Part shown: in pieces, positions 10,601-21,329 of the stretch
How the letters are laid out: every line of letters starts with the position of its first letter
How positions within the stretch are numbered: position 1 is the first letter of the stretch
Assembly (NCBI GenBank): GCA_963281155.1
Contig: CAUJLY010000002.1
Location: 2,976,001-3,040,000, forward strand
Source of the DNA: Rhabditophanes sp. KR3021
Taxonomy: Eukaryota; Nematoda; Chromadorea; Rhabditida; Alloionematidae
Direction of reading: 5' to 3'
Length of the DNA: 64,000 nucleotides
The notes under the pieces: generated by a model
Databases searched by the model: none
Told to the model about the DNA's origin: nothing
What the model saw: the letters and a program-made list of their open reading frames with translations, nothing else
Translations under genes and position numbers: made by a program

Positions 10601-11357
10601 TGTGTTCAATTGCTCCATGATTTAAATTCCCAAAGTGATTCTTTTCAGTACCGTCCATAATTTCCTTCTCCAATATTTCATTTCTATCCTTAATCAAAAT
10701 TTTTCCTACTTCAATTTCTCTATTTTCATAAATAGATTCAGCGTAAAATTTATTTCTAAGATGTTCGTAACTTTCAAATCGAGCCATTTCGAGAGAATTA
10801 AATAATCTTTCACTTTGACCATATCCAATGATTTGTTCAGTAAATCTCAACAATTCTTCTACTTTTTCAGCTAATTCAGATTTATTTAAATTATCAATTC
10901 TAATGTGCTCAGTAGCAGTAAATGGATAATACTTGTCTTCTAAATCTAGCAAGGAAGTGTAACTGTTTGTGTGTGGGAATAAGCATTCTTTGCAAATATC
11001 TTTTTTTGCGCCAAAATCTTTATCACAGACTTCCACAGGTAAATTTTGATTCTTAATATCTATTTCAACATGATGAACAATTATTTCAGAACTGCAATCT
11101 TCAAAATTATTATTGCTGGCAATATTAGAAGGTGCCATATTGGAATTTTCACAATTGCTTGCTAACATTTTATTGATATACGCTTCAGTGCGTAAGCCAA
11201 TTGCTGATGTATCCGCAGCTGTAAAAATACGGGACTTGGAAACAGCCCCTTTGGAAAGCAAAAGAATTTTTCCGGAAATAATTTGTTTGCAATTGATACA
11301 TTCATGATCTGCAATTCTGATTTCATGATTTTGACATGCAGGATAATGGTTAATCAT
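7632..11357 (-). CDS. His-rich repeat protein with C-terminal P-loop GTPase domain (family copy 1)
   Basis: Exons 8355-11357 and 7632-8309 join in frame across a 45-nt intron, giving 1226 residues. Near the N-terminus a CxxC-like motif HECINCKQ follows the ATG. Residues about 230-500 are strongly His/Asn/Asp-rich (for example HNHNLEHSEHHHNHNLDQ), then low-complexity Ser/Glu/His. A conserved pre-GTPase block (GQIDFLN..., YGYPTR, CKYTNIKKVIIGGE) leads into the GTPase: P-loop GPTNSGKT (1007-1014), DTPG (about 1067-1070), ITDSIPF near 1160. The last residues PVLLKRKT match copy 3. The fold is septin/AIG1-like by motif only. Function unknown; His clusters suggest metal binding (inference). TTTTTAG ends one base before the ATG, so a trans-splice site or upstream exon is likely. 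Confidence 0.8.
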
Positions 11358-11841
11358 CCTAAAAATAAATAAATACGAGTGATCAATAAATAAAATGCTA
11401 CAATCGACAAAAAAAGTTAAAAGTATATTTTAATCCTATTAAAATAGCCCACCCTAAACTAATAAAATTTATTTAAGGATAATAAAATAGTTTTAGGATT
11501 ATTGGCATGTATATAAAATTATAGAAGATCAAAAGTCAACAAATAACTTTTTTATTTAACACTCCAAATATAATCACAATATTTTTATCAGATGTACAAA
11601 TGTGCATCTTCAAATAGGAATTGTTAATAATAAAATATAGTGATGAATATATAGTTTTTAATCTGAGTTTTATCAAAAAATTAGACTCATATACAGATTG
11701 ATTTTGTCGTAAAAGCTCACTCCCACTGAAATCAGCTTATATGGCAATTTTTTGCAGCATTGGAATTTGTGATTAAAATAATATGTCCTGGTATTAATTT
11801 TTGTTGTTAATTGGGTATTACTTTTGGTGTTATATATAATA
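11358..11841. other. Intergenic between family copies 1 and 2
   Basis: AT-rich. It holds the 3' end of copy 2 and the start region of copy 1. The TATTTATTTTTAG acceptor at about 11359-11371 on the minus strand is the only signal seen. I looked for a short Cys-rich first exon like those of copies 2 to 4 and did not find one. Confidence 0.5.
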
Positions 11842-14800
11842 TTACTTTTTCTTAACAAGCATTAGTGGGTAAACTTTGGTTTCAAGATGCTAAAAAGTAA
11901 GATTAAAAAGAAGTTTTTAATAAAGATATTACCTCAAAGAAACGACTTAATTCTCCATCACTTTGTCTTACAATTACTCGATGTTTCAAAGGAAAATTTG
12001 ATTTTTTGTTAGATAAATACGATTGATAATGGACTTGATAAATTTGATCAAATGTAATACCTGTAGTATTATTTTTCAAATATTCAATAGAATCTTCGTT
12101 ACAAAACGGAATAGAATCAGTTATGAAGGTTGCCAGATTCGTTGAATGGTATTGGTGTCCTAATAATCGGTGTAATCCATGAATTTCCTTTATAATTGCT
12201 GATTTAAAAGGCAAATCTTCTTTTTTAAGAATGATGGCTGCAACATCAAGTCTAAAACGTTCATAATTTCCAACCATGGGTCTGAATAATTGGTCATATA
12301 GTTTACGATAATTGAATGTAGTTCTGTTGGCGTTGATCCCAGGAGTGTCTATCACTTTAAGTCTATATTTTAAACATGAATTATTAAACTCGTATATTGT
12401 GATGTGCTTTGTTGGCTTCAAATTATCATGATCATGCAAAAGAAAACGTATTTCGCTGTCAGGATTAGATCCATACAAGAAATTACAGATGCTGTTAATG
12501 AATGAGGTCTTACCACTGTTTGAAGGGCCAAACAAAACTATAGTTCTATCATCCAATGTTGATCCTTGTTGGCCACCAACTTTCAAAATATTTAATCCTG
12601 TGAGTGGGCAAACGTTATGTTCTGAAACGAATGGCTTGAAAAGCATTAATGAATTGTCATGAGTAAGGAAATGAGCCCCATTCTTAAGTTGATGAATTGA
12701 AGTATCCGAAAAATGTTTGTAATTTGCCGCGAATATTTGGTAATTTAAATCCTTTGTAGAATCATCATGACGAGGTGTTTTCATCCCTTCACTTCGAACA
12801 ACATTTTTTTTGTCAACAGAAGTATGATTTACAACTTTACTTTCAAATGCTTTTTTCCCATCAAGATTATCACGAATTACTTCCTCAGCATTATTTTTGT
12901 ACGTATCTACAATATTGTGATTTAATCTAGTGTGAAGATTTTGGACACAATTATCATCTTTGGGGTTTTTTTTGCTTGCTTTATCATTTGCATGGTTAAC
13001 TTTGGAAATTTTACCTTCGCTCAAAAATAGTTTATCAGATTCTTTAACCGGAGTTTGGAATTGTTCTTTGACGTATGAATCACATTTGGCGCCGTCTGAA
13101 TTTGATGAAATAAACTTTTTTTCAATTGTAGTTTCATAATTTTTACCATTAGTGCTCTTTTCATTTTTAATCACTGACTTGGTATATTCTTGCCTGTGTT
13201 TGGTTTTCTTGGGAACTTGATCATTGCACTGTTTACATGCTGCTTTGCAAACTACGAAAATAAATAAATTACTCAAATTATTTTACACAAAAGTAAATGT
13301 ATTATTGCTCATAAAACACGAATTTACACAAATATATTACTCATCAAAGAATAAACTCACTCTTGCATTCTTCACTTTTTGCTTGACTATCAACTTTTTC
13401 TAGTTTATTATTTTTTATACGAGCCCCAATTTGCACGCCATCAGCTTTGTCATTAACTCGGTTGTCGGTATAATGTAATACACTACGAGAGTTAAGTTTT
13501 TCATAATCAGTTTCCGTGTGTATTTTCTTATCTTTACTATCAAATTGTTGGCTATCATCAACGGAAATGATTGTTTTATGTGCGTTTTCATCTCTAGTAA
13601 GCTTAGTAGGATTGTTATCACCACTATTACGTGTAATGTCTTTTGGAATCAAACCGACTTGTTTATGATTATGTTTAATGTCATGAAGCGGAGCACTTGA
13701 TGTTGTCAAATCATAGTGCAAAGGCATCGTTGTTTGTTGATATGATGGCAGGTTAGAAAATTCCAAGCCACTTGTGTCACAATTAACAATCACACGACTC
13801 ACATTTTTTTCAGCGTCATGGAAAACATAATTATTAGGGGTATTTTGAACTTCATTGGTTGTTGAATGGCGTACTTCCTTTATTACCTGCTTTTGACGCT
13901 CTTCTTTGGGGTGCTCTTCTTCCTTAGATTTCTCATGATCATCTTTGTGTCCTTTTCCAAAAACACCTAAAACAGTATCTAATAAAGATCCTCTCCTTGC
14001 TTTACTGTCTTTTTCATGTTCAGTTACATTTTTCTTACCAACATAGTCAGTTCCATCTTTGTGTGGATCTTGTTCAGTATCTTTATGATCTTGTTCATCG
14101 TGTTTATTACGATTAAATAACACATCAATTAAAGAACCACGACGTTGAGTAGGTTCTTCAGCAATCATAGAAGCTCTTCTTTCTTCTCTACGTTTTTCAC
14201 TTAAGTCATGCAAAATTCTTGCCTGGACATCTCTCTTTTCATAAGTTGGAACGAATTCAGTTTGATCAAGTTCTTGTTCCTTCATTGTAAAATGGAGAAT
14301 GTTACTTTTTCCTTGATTAAAGTCAAAATGTTGTTTGCTTTTGTCGTGTTTAAAAAACTTTTCCAAAAGAGATGGTCTTCGTTCTTTGTTATGCATATCT
14401 TTTGGTTCTTCCTGTTCACCGGAACCAATCAATTTTCCGAACAATGATCCTCTTTTTTCAGAATCATGATTTTTCTTTGAATCAGAAACCCTTTTGTCAT
14501 GTTCGACTTCGTTGTTTTTAAAAATCAAATCTAAGTAATTGACAGGAGGTACAGCTTTATTCGGAATTTGTCCTTCTCCAGAAGCAGTATAATTGATAGA
14601 AGAACTGTGATATCCATTCCTTACATAGTGATCATCTTTGAAAGACGCATGTTTGATTAATTTTTCTTTTAGTACAGGAATGTCCTCACCAGTATGAATG
14701 GCTTCTTCTAAAGCATTGGAATGAAAAGCTACTAATTCCGTTTCTTTTGTAATCACATCTAAAAGTTTATTAATATTGAGCATTTTTGAATTATGCATAT

Positions 14801-15707
14801 GATTTACTTTAAAATTGGTTATTGTTTTTCATATTATTATATTTTTATTTAACTTGTGACGTGGCTGTGAGAAAGTATTAGCTCGCCACATTCTACTAGA
14901 GAATGTGAAGAATTGTGTATTGCGGAACTGAAGCACGATGTCAAGTTCAATGCCTCTAAATGTTTTGACAAAATTTAGCCAGAATGAAGAACTATTTCTA
15001 AGGAATACCAAGCCTACGTCTATTTTCTTATTGACTCAGCAAACGACGACAACATTCTTGCGCCTATGCAATCTTCAAGGGGATATTTTATGTCGGCGAA
15101 TCAGGGGGGTGATAAGATTAATCACCACTTCCTTACGTATAACGTTTACTAAATAATGTTGGTTTGTTTTTCCAGGAATGAGTCTAGAATGGTCAAGATC
15201 AAGAACCATCCAGCTGAAACCTCCTGTCTCTACTAAAGAACTGGCTGAAAGCTTGGAAGATTCAAGCGTCAGATCACCAACTGTGATCACGGCAAATACA
15301 TCATACCTGACGTCTATTTGCCGAATTCTGTGAATGCATGTGCAGTCGCCGACATCTTGACTGAAAAGATGTTTCAAGTGACGATGACTGGTAATGAGTA
15401 ATTTTAATAATATTTTAATTCCCTCGTTTGATTAGTTGGATTTTAATAAATACCTACCTAAAGGTTTGGGCGTATAATCATCTCCATCGACATCCCCTGA
15501 GTATTCGTATTCCATATACGATGAAGTGATATTAGGGACAGGGTCATTGTGTGCAACAATATCAGTAATTGCATTGTCAGCACGCTTGCGTTCCTCTACA
15601 CTCAAACTGTTATATCTAATTGGCTGAATGTGAACTTTATGAGTATTTTTGCCCTTAGTTCGACGCAAATTAGGTGTTTTTTGCTTTTTACTGCAACAAA
15701 AAGGCAT
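11842..15707 (-). CDS. Repeat-rich P-loop GTPase-domain protein (family copy 2)
   Basis: Four exons, 15458-15707, 13361-14758, 11933-13251 and 11842-11889, give 1004 residues with all phases consistent. The N-terminus MPFCCSKK is suited to palmitoylation (inference). Exon 2 carries four short repeats of the type [KR]RxSL plus a hydrophobic helix (RRGSLFGKL-like). A Cys cluster follows the second junction (CKAACKQC). GTPase motifs: P-loop GPSNSGKT (about 791-798), DTPG (about 851), FITDSIPF (about 925). The C-terminal exon of 16 codons reads HLETKVYPLMLVKKK, aligning with the ends of copies 1 and 3. Intron 1 (699 nt) carries an antisense GIY-YIG relic. A TTCTTAG acceptor lies 10 nt before the ATG. 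Role unknown. Confidence 0.8.
14880..15402 (+). pseudogene. Degenerate GIY-YIG endonuclease relic (copy 2), antisense in intron 1 of copy 2 gene
   Basis: Plus-strand coding segments fill most of the host intron 14759-15457. In order: CIAELKHDVKFNASKCFDKI; AYVYFLIDSAND at 15012-15047 (the GIY half); IFYVGES at 15083-15103 in another frame (the YIG half); DKINHHF from 15111, back in the first frame; ELAESLE near 15240 (the catalytic Glu helix); RFKRQITNCDHGK from 15258; and a C-terminal block ending in VNACAVADILTEK with TAA at 15402. The order GIY, YIG, R/H, E, TN..G is that of the LEM-3/ANKLE1-like (COG3680) GIY-YIG group, from family knowledge. Several frameshifts and stops make it a pseudogene. 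An AATAAA lies just after the stop. Confidence 0.65.
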
Positions 15708-15767
15708 TTTGAAATTTCTAAGAATTTAAAACAAAATTAATAATAGAGTAGATCAGACAATAACTCA

Positions 15768-15850
15768 TAATATCTCGAATCAAAGTTAATAGTATCTCGA
15801 ATCAAAGTTAATAATATCTTGGGTCAAAGTTGGTAATATCTTGGATCAAA
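15768..15850. repeat. Short tandem repeat upstream of GTPase family copy 2
   Basis: Four degenerate copies of a 23-24 nt unit, close to AATATCTCGAATCAAAGTTA, lie 60-145 nt in front of the copy 2 start. The third and fourth copies vary (CTTGGGTCAAAG, CTTGGATCAAAA). It could be a promoter element array or a simple minisatellite. Confidence 0.7.
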
Positions 15851-16379
15851 ACGAATTATATGTGGATTTAAATTAACAATATTCTGACTTAAAAAAATAG
15901 AAAATAAGTTTATGAAAGATTTAATTCAATAAAAGGGATGTTTGTTATGATTGTTAGATGATAAGCCAGCACGAGTCAAACTGTTTTTGTTTGCCATTAA
16001 TTATATCTATTTTTAAAAGCCAGCTAATAATTCTACAGACTTTACTTTTTTTAATCGCAGCTTACTCACAATTTGTATACATTTTTTAAAGACATGACTA
16101 TTTGTTTTGATGAAACAAACATTTTCCATTTAATTTGTTTATTTTAATTATTCTGATGAAACTAGCATTTTTTTAATTGTTCAATTTAATTACTTATTTG
16201 CCCACACACTAATGATGCAACTTATACAATAAGAGGGGATTCAATTAATAATAGATGGTTTTATTTCTTACGGATCGGTTTACAATAATATAATCTTACA
16301 TAATATGTGGTGGTTAAAAATAAATTGTTTATATTAGTATTTAATATTTGAACTGTAGCATTCCTTCAGTTACACATAT
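15851..16379. other. Intergenic, nothing seen
   Basis: AT-rich stretch between the copy 2 promoter and the 3' end of copy 3. Both strands lack coding-like frames. Confidence 0.5.
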
Positions 16380-19300
16380 TTAATGTCTTTCCTTTCTCTT
16401 CAACAAGACTGGTAGTGCTTCATCTTCAAGAACATTGAAGAATCTGTTTAATTGAGCTTCTGTCTCATTGAACTTGTACATGTTAGATAGGATGGCATGC
16501 TTGACATCTCCATTCATTGATGAAATGTAACTGTTAGATGTGAATTTGAAGATGGTGGTAAACCAATTGGCACGTCTTTTTGTTGAGAAGTCTCCCTTGG
16601 TGACCTTTGGTTGGAATACATTCTTTTCATCGTCAAGGAAGTTCAATTTGGCGAATGGAATGGCATTAGTGATTACAGGGTAAAGGGTACGGTTTTCGTA
16701 TCTGAGGAATGTAATAATCATATTAGTTTTAGTTTTAATTCTAATTTTAATAAACATATATTATGGATAATAAAAGTAATTCAATGATAGTTAAAGTAAA
16801 TGCAAAAGAGGAAGCAGGTATTCCCGCACACCAAAACATTTTGAATAACGTCATACAATATTTCCAAAAAGTCTTTTTACTCGATTGCTTAATTTTTAAA
16901 ATAGTACTCTAAACGACTGTTTCTTCAAAAAGAAGGTAATTATCACTACTTTTGTTAACTAATCAAAATTAATATGTCTTTCCTAACGACAATAAAGTAA
17001 GTTAACATAGTATGCATCACAAATGCAAAACAGAATTGCATGATGACTCAAGCTTCCAACAATAAAAGAGCTTATTTTGAGGTAGAATTAGCTGTAGACA
17101 CGAATAAGTATATTGTCAAGGAAAGCCATCGTCTAATTGCCTCAGTATTTGTCATCCACCATCATCCTTACATTGATTTGTCAATCACAAAAGTGGAGAT
17201 GTTCAAATCAATAAGGCAGAGAACTTAGCATGGGTTACATCAGGTGAAACTAATGAAATCCTTTGAATAATGTTTATGCTTCAGGGTAAGTCTAATAATT
17301 CTAATGAAAGTGCGAAGGAGGTTATTCAGTTGAATTAAGATGGGTGAAATATTTGATATTTATATGAATCAATTAGAAGTGCAGCACAATCCGTTGAATT
17401 ATGACCGAAAACTATCTCTAGATACATAAAAGATGGTGGTACTCATCATTGATTTAAATGGCAGTATTTAGATTAATTTTAATGTTATATCAATGTTGGT
17501 TTTATATTTTAATAAATATTTTTAACTTACCTTCCACAGAAAATTCTTCTCAATCCACAGATTTGTTTGTAGAATGGTGCTTGCCAGAAGTTGTCTTCAT
17601 TCTTAATTACAATACAGACACCATTGATAAGAAGACGTCCGGAAGCTTCAATATACTTCTTTAAATAATCTTCATATAACTTTTTGTAACTGAAAGCATG
17701 CTCGTTGGCATCAAGTGAAACTCCAGGAGTATCAATGATTGTTAACTTGTATCCAAGGGTGGTGTTGTTGAATTCATAAGCAATAATTTCTGAAGTGTGA
17801 GCAAGGTGTTCTGGAGAATCAACAACAAATCTGAAGTTGTGTTCTTTTCCAACTCCATAAATTTTGTTACAAATGCTGTTTACAAGTTCTGATTTACCAG
17901 AAGATTTAGTTCCGAATAAAATAATTTTCTAAAATGAAACAAAATATGTTAAATAAGTTGCAAATGATAGTGCTTAAGAAGGTAGTAAAAGGCAGTTTTA
18001 AATACTTAAAAATAGAAATGCATGATATGTGTTTAAAGCGACAAAATTACCTTGTCTTTGACACTCTTCTTTTGCTCTCCACCAACTACAACTTTCTTAA
18101 TGGAAGAATATTTGCAAATAGTTCTTTTAGTGGATACATTAAACAAAAGATAGTCATGGCTCTTCTCGATGAATGTGGCATGATTCTTAAGTTGGTAATC
18201 GGTGATCTCACTAACTTCACTAGTAAGATTGTCGAAGTTGATTTTTCTACTTGGGTAGCCGTATGAATAGGCAGAATCAATTGATAATCCACTCTTGACT
18301 GATTGTCCCTTGGCTTTTCCCACTTTGCTCTTTACTAATAAATCAACTCCATCTCCATTTAAGAAATCAGTTTGACCATTGGCAATACTATCATGATGAT
18401 GGGAATGCTTTTCAGTATGGTGATGCTCGCCATGAGAATGCTTTTCAGTGTGGTGATGCTCGCCATGAGAATGCTTTTCAGGTTCTTGGTCTACATGAAC
18501 TGATGAATGTCCAGCAGATTTATACAATTCTCTTTTAAGCTCTTCAATACTCTTGCGAGAATGGGTGTTAACATGATGTCCATGATGAGCAACAGATCCT
18601 GTTTTAGATGTAGCAATGCTTCCAATTGGAACAGTAACATGGGATCTGACTGCTTCAGACTCTTGAGTAAGAGTTCTTGAACGGGAGGTATGATGTTCGG
18701 TATCATGTCTAGAAGCACTAGATTCACGATGATGGTGGCGGTGTTTGTGCCCAGATTTGATTGAAGGGTTGGTGTTTCTTCTTGAACTCAGAATATCACT
18801 GTCGATTTCAGCAGTGTAATGGGATTTTGGAGATTGAGTCCTGGTGGTAATACCTGAAGCTTTGCCGACAACTGATTCACGACGTGAAGTGCGTTTTGAA
18901 GAAAGAGAAGATGATGAGCTTGAAGTAATATCGCTAGTGTGGTGATCGTGATGATGCTTGTCATGAGTTGGTTCATTTTTAAGGGTAGAAGTTTTACTAG
19001 AAATAGAAACTTTTCCTACGACAATTTCCTGGTCTAAAGCTGGAGTATGGCGTGACTCTCTGCGAGAAGAAACAGCTGTTGTATTTTTTGACGTAGCCTT
19101 AGAAGCAGTTTTTGAGGTGTGACGGCTTGAGTGATTGTCAACGACGAGAATATCACCTGGGTTGACCACAATATCATTGATCTTCACATCAGCTCCATAG
19201 TAATGAGTAGAACCGGCCTTGCTTTTAGTAACAGTATGTCTCGTCGATTCACTTGTTAAAGAACCAGTTGAAGAAGATGAAGATGAAGACGAAGAAGAAG

Positions 19301-21329
19301 ATAAAATAGAGTCAACAGTGTTGGTTCTGGTCTTCACGACAGTATTGTCAACAGTGAGACTGTCGCGATGAGAAGGGGCAATTGTGGACTTGCCTTTATT
19401 TGAAACAAGAATGATTTTGTTAAAGGAAAGTTCTTGATCATTAGTACTGTGAAGTCTTGAACGAGTATCGTCGTTGGCTCCATTATCGCTATGATCATAC
19501 ACTAGGTTTTTAACACCACGCAGTAAATCACTAACGTTGTTCATCAATTCGGGTCCTCCAACAATTTCTTCTCCGACATAGGCAACTCCTGAAGGCAATG
19601 GTAGGCTGCAATCAATGCAGTTGGCTTCGTTGATGTGGAAACGATGGGTATGTGGGTGGGCAGGATAAATGTCTTGATCAAGAACTCCTACATGTACTAC
19701 TTCTTCATGATGTACAGATTCATCATCTCCATTATGATGGATATGTGTAGCCTCATGATGAATATGCTCAACTTCATGATGATGTTCAGGTTCAACGTGT
19801 TCATGGTGATGTTCTGATTCAACGTGTTCATGGTGGTGATGATGTTCAGGTTCAACGTGTTCATGGTGGTGATGATGTTCAGGTTCAACGTGTTCATGGT
19901 TGTGATGATATTCAGGTTCAACGTGCTCATGGTTGTGATGATGTTCTGATTCAACATGTTCGTGGTGATATTCAGATTCAACATGCTCATGGTGATATCC
20001 TGATTCAACATGTTCAGGTTCAACGTGCTCAGGTTCAACGTGTTCAGGTTCAACGTGTTCGTGGTGATGTTCTGATTCAACATGCTCATGGTGATGTTCA
20101 GATTCAACATGCTCATGGTGATGTTCAGATCCAGCCTCATGGTGATCGAACTCTCCTTGAATAGACTCGAGATGGCCAACATCTTCAGCATAATCTCCGG
20201 GCTCAGAAACAGTAACGCCGGCACCGATTACTGGCAATGAAACTGCAGTTTGAAGCTCATATTGGATTTTTTCATTATCTGGATAATGAATTCCAATGTA
20301 AACTCTTTCTTCTCCTTCATTGTGATGGTCAGAATGCTTGCCGGATTCAATAATTTCAATTTGTTGGACTACTTCATCGCAAATGCCTTCGTCATGGTGA
20401 TGATGAGTAATAACATTATTAACAATGATTGTTTCCTCAGAACAATTTTGATGATGGCTTTCATGGACACTTCCTCCGTGACTATGAGTAACTTCGTCTC
20501 TGTGGATTGCACTTCCCATCTGATGGTAAATATGATTGCTATGAAGACTTGTTCTGCGACTTTGGTGAACACTTCCATTGCGACTTTGGTGAACACTTCC
20601 ATTGCGACTTTGGTGAACGCTTCCATTGCGACTTTGGTGAGCACTTCCATTGTGACTTTGGTGAACACTTCCATTGTGACTTTCATGATGATTGGCATGA
20701 ACACTTCCGTGACGGCTAGTATGTACACTGCCATGTACGCTTTCTTGAACTTGATTTGGATTCATTGTTCCAAAGATATCATTCAACAAACTGACATTCT
20801 GAGCTTGCTTGGGAGGTTGAACTGTACTGAAACTTCCATGGGATATTGTAGAGTGATGTTCATCATTGCTATCACTTTCATCACTTTCAACATGAACATG
20901 ATCGTGTGAAACATAACTATGTCTGCTGGATTGGTGACTTTTTTGGCTGTGTCCACTTTTATGACTACGTACACTTTTTTGACTACGATTAGAGATACTG
21001 GCAGTGTCGTAAGTACCACTGTGGCGTCTGTGCTTTTCTTCCACTTTGCCTCCTGATCCAGATTCATTTGCTGGAATAATGGATGGTTCATCGAGCTCAA
21101 TGTGTTTAACCACAATAACTTCTGATCTTTCAGATAATGCAGATGGAGCTCTTGGTCTGATTTCAGGTCTCTTGTTGATACTTTCATGCTGAACAAAGAC
21201 GGCATCTAATGTGGTGGAAACTTCCTTCAATTCTTTGGCATTCAAGTGGGAAGCTCTTCTTGGAGAGGCCTCCTTGACCACCTTTTTGTTCTTTTTCTTA
21301 TCCTTTTTATCTTTGCTACTAAAACACAT
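16380..21329 (-). CDS. His/Ser-rich repeat protein with P-loop GTPase domain (family copy 3)
   Basis: Exons 18051-21329, 17531-17928 and 16380-16701 give 1332 residues. The N-terminus MCFSSKDKKDKKKNKK is one Cys plus a polybasic stretch, a possible lipidation and membrane-binding signal. Low-complexity blocks follow: RHSGSVH-type repeats including tandem NGSVHQSR units (about 205-255), then about a dozen VESEHHHEH/VEPEHHHHHEH units (about 395-520), a conserved block with ANCIDCSLPLPSG, long Ser/Thr/His stretches, and the pre-GTPase block shared with copy 1 (GQTDFLNGDG, YGYPSR, CKYSSIKKVVVGGE). GTPase: P-loop GTKSSGKS (1099-1106), DTPG (1159-1162), VITNAIPF. Intron 2 (829 nt) carries an antisense HNH-like relic. 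TTTTTAG lies 9 nt before the ATG. Function unknown. Confidence 0.8.
17040..17292 (+). pseudogene. HNH-type (HNH_3-like) endonuclease relic, antisense in an intron of family copy 3
   Basis: An open frame starting at 17040 encodes a strand-rich segment (AYFEVELAVDTNKYIVKES) then HRLIASVFV. After a frameshift near 17192 it continues GDVQINKAENLAWVTSGE to a TGA at about 17268. The pair HRL(V/I)A..F and GD...N..ENL.WVT is the hallmark of HNH_3/NUMOD-type homing nucleases of phages and group I introns (family knowledge). The canonical NH.D part appears damaged (IDLSITK). The relic lies wholly in the 829-nt intron 16702-17530 and is antisense to the host. It is broken by at least one frameshift. Confidence 0.55.
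19780..20140. repeat. In-frame minisatellite encoding EHVE(S/P)EHHH units
   Basis: Units of 18-33 nt based on TTCAACGTGTTCATGGTGGTGATGATG repeat inside exon 1 of the 16.4-21.3 kb gene. They differ by whole codons (shorter PEHVE units at 20006-20060), so the frame is kept. The array encodes a His/Glu/Val-rich stretch of about 120 residues. Confidence 0.85.
20565..20695. repeat. 24-nt tandem repeat encoding NGSVHQSR
   Basis: Five near-identical 24-nt units (GCGACTTTGGTGAACACTTC plus CATT) lie in exon 1 of the 16.4-21.3 kb gene. Units differ at single bases, indicating recent expansion with the reading frame preserved. Confidence 0.85.

Noticed and set aside
14880..15402. Penelope-like retroelement as the source of the GIY-YIG relics
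   Set aside because: No reverse transcriptase motif near any relic, and the strand and helix pattern is closer to LEM-3/COG3680 proteins than to the Penelope nuclease. Not excluded if only 3' ends were inserted.
19697..20224. 175-codon minus-strand frame rich in LNITMSMLN
   Set aside because: Shifted reading of the EHVEPEHHH repeat array.
20565..20695. Regular short repeats that might suggest a CRISPR array
   Set aside because: Contiguous 24-nt in-frame coding repeats without unique spacers, in a eukaryotic exon.
20250..20909. 219-codon plus-strand frame opposite the His/Ser repeats
   Set aside because: It is the complement of a repetitive, codon-biased real exon; its peptide is a Met/Ile/Thr-rich artefact of the repeats.
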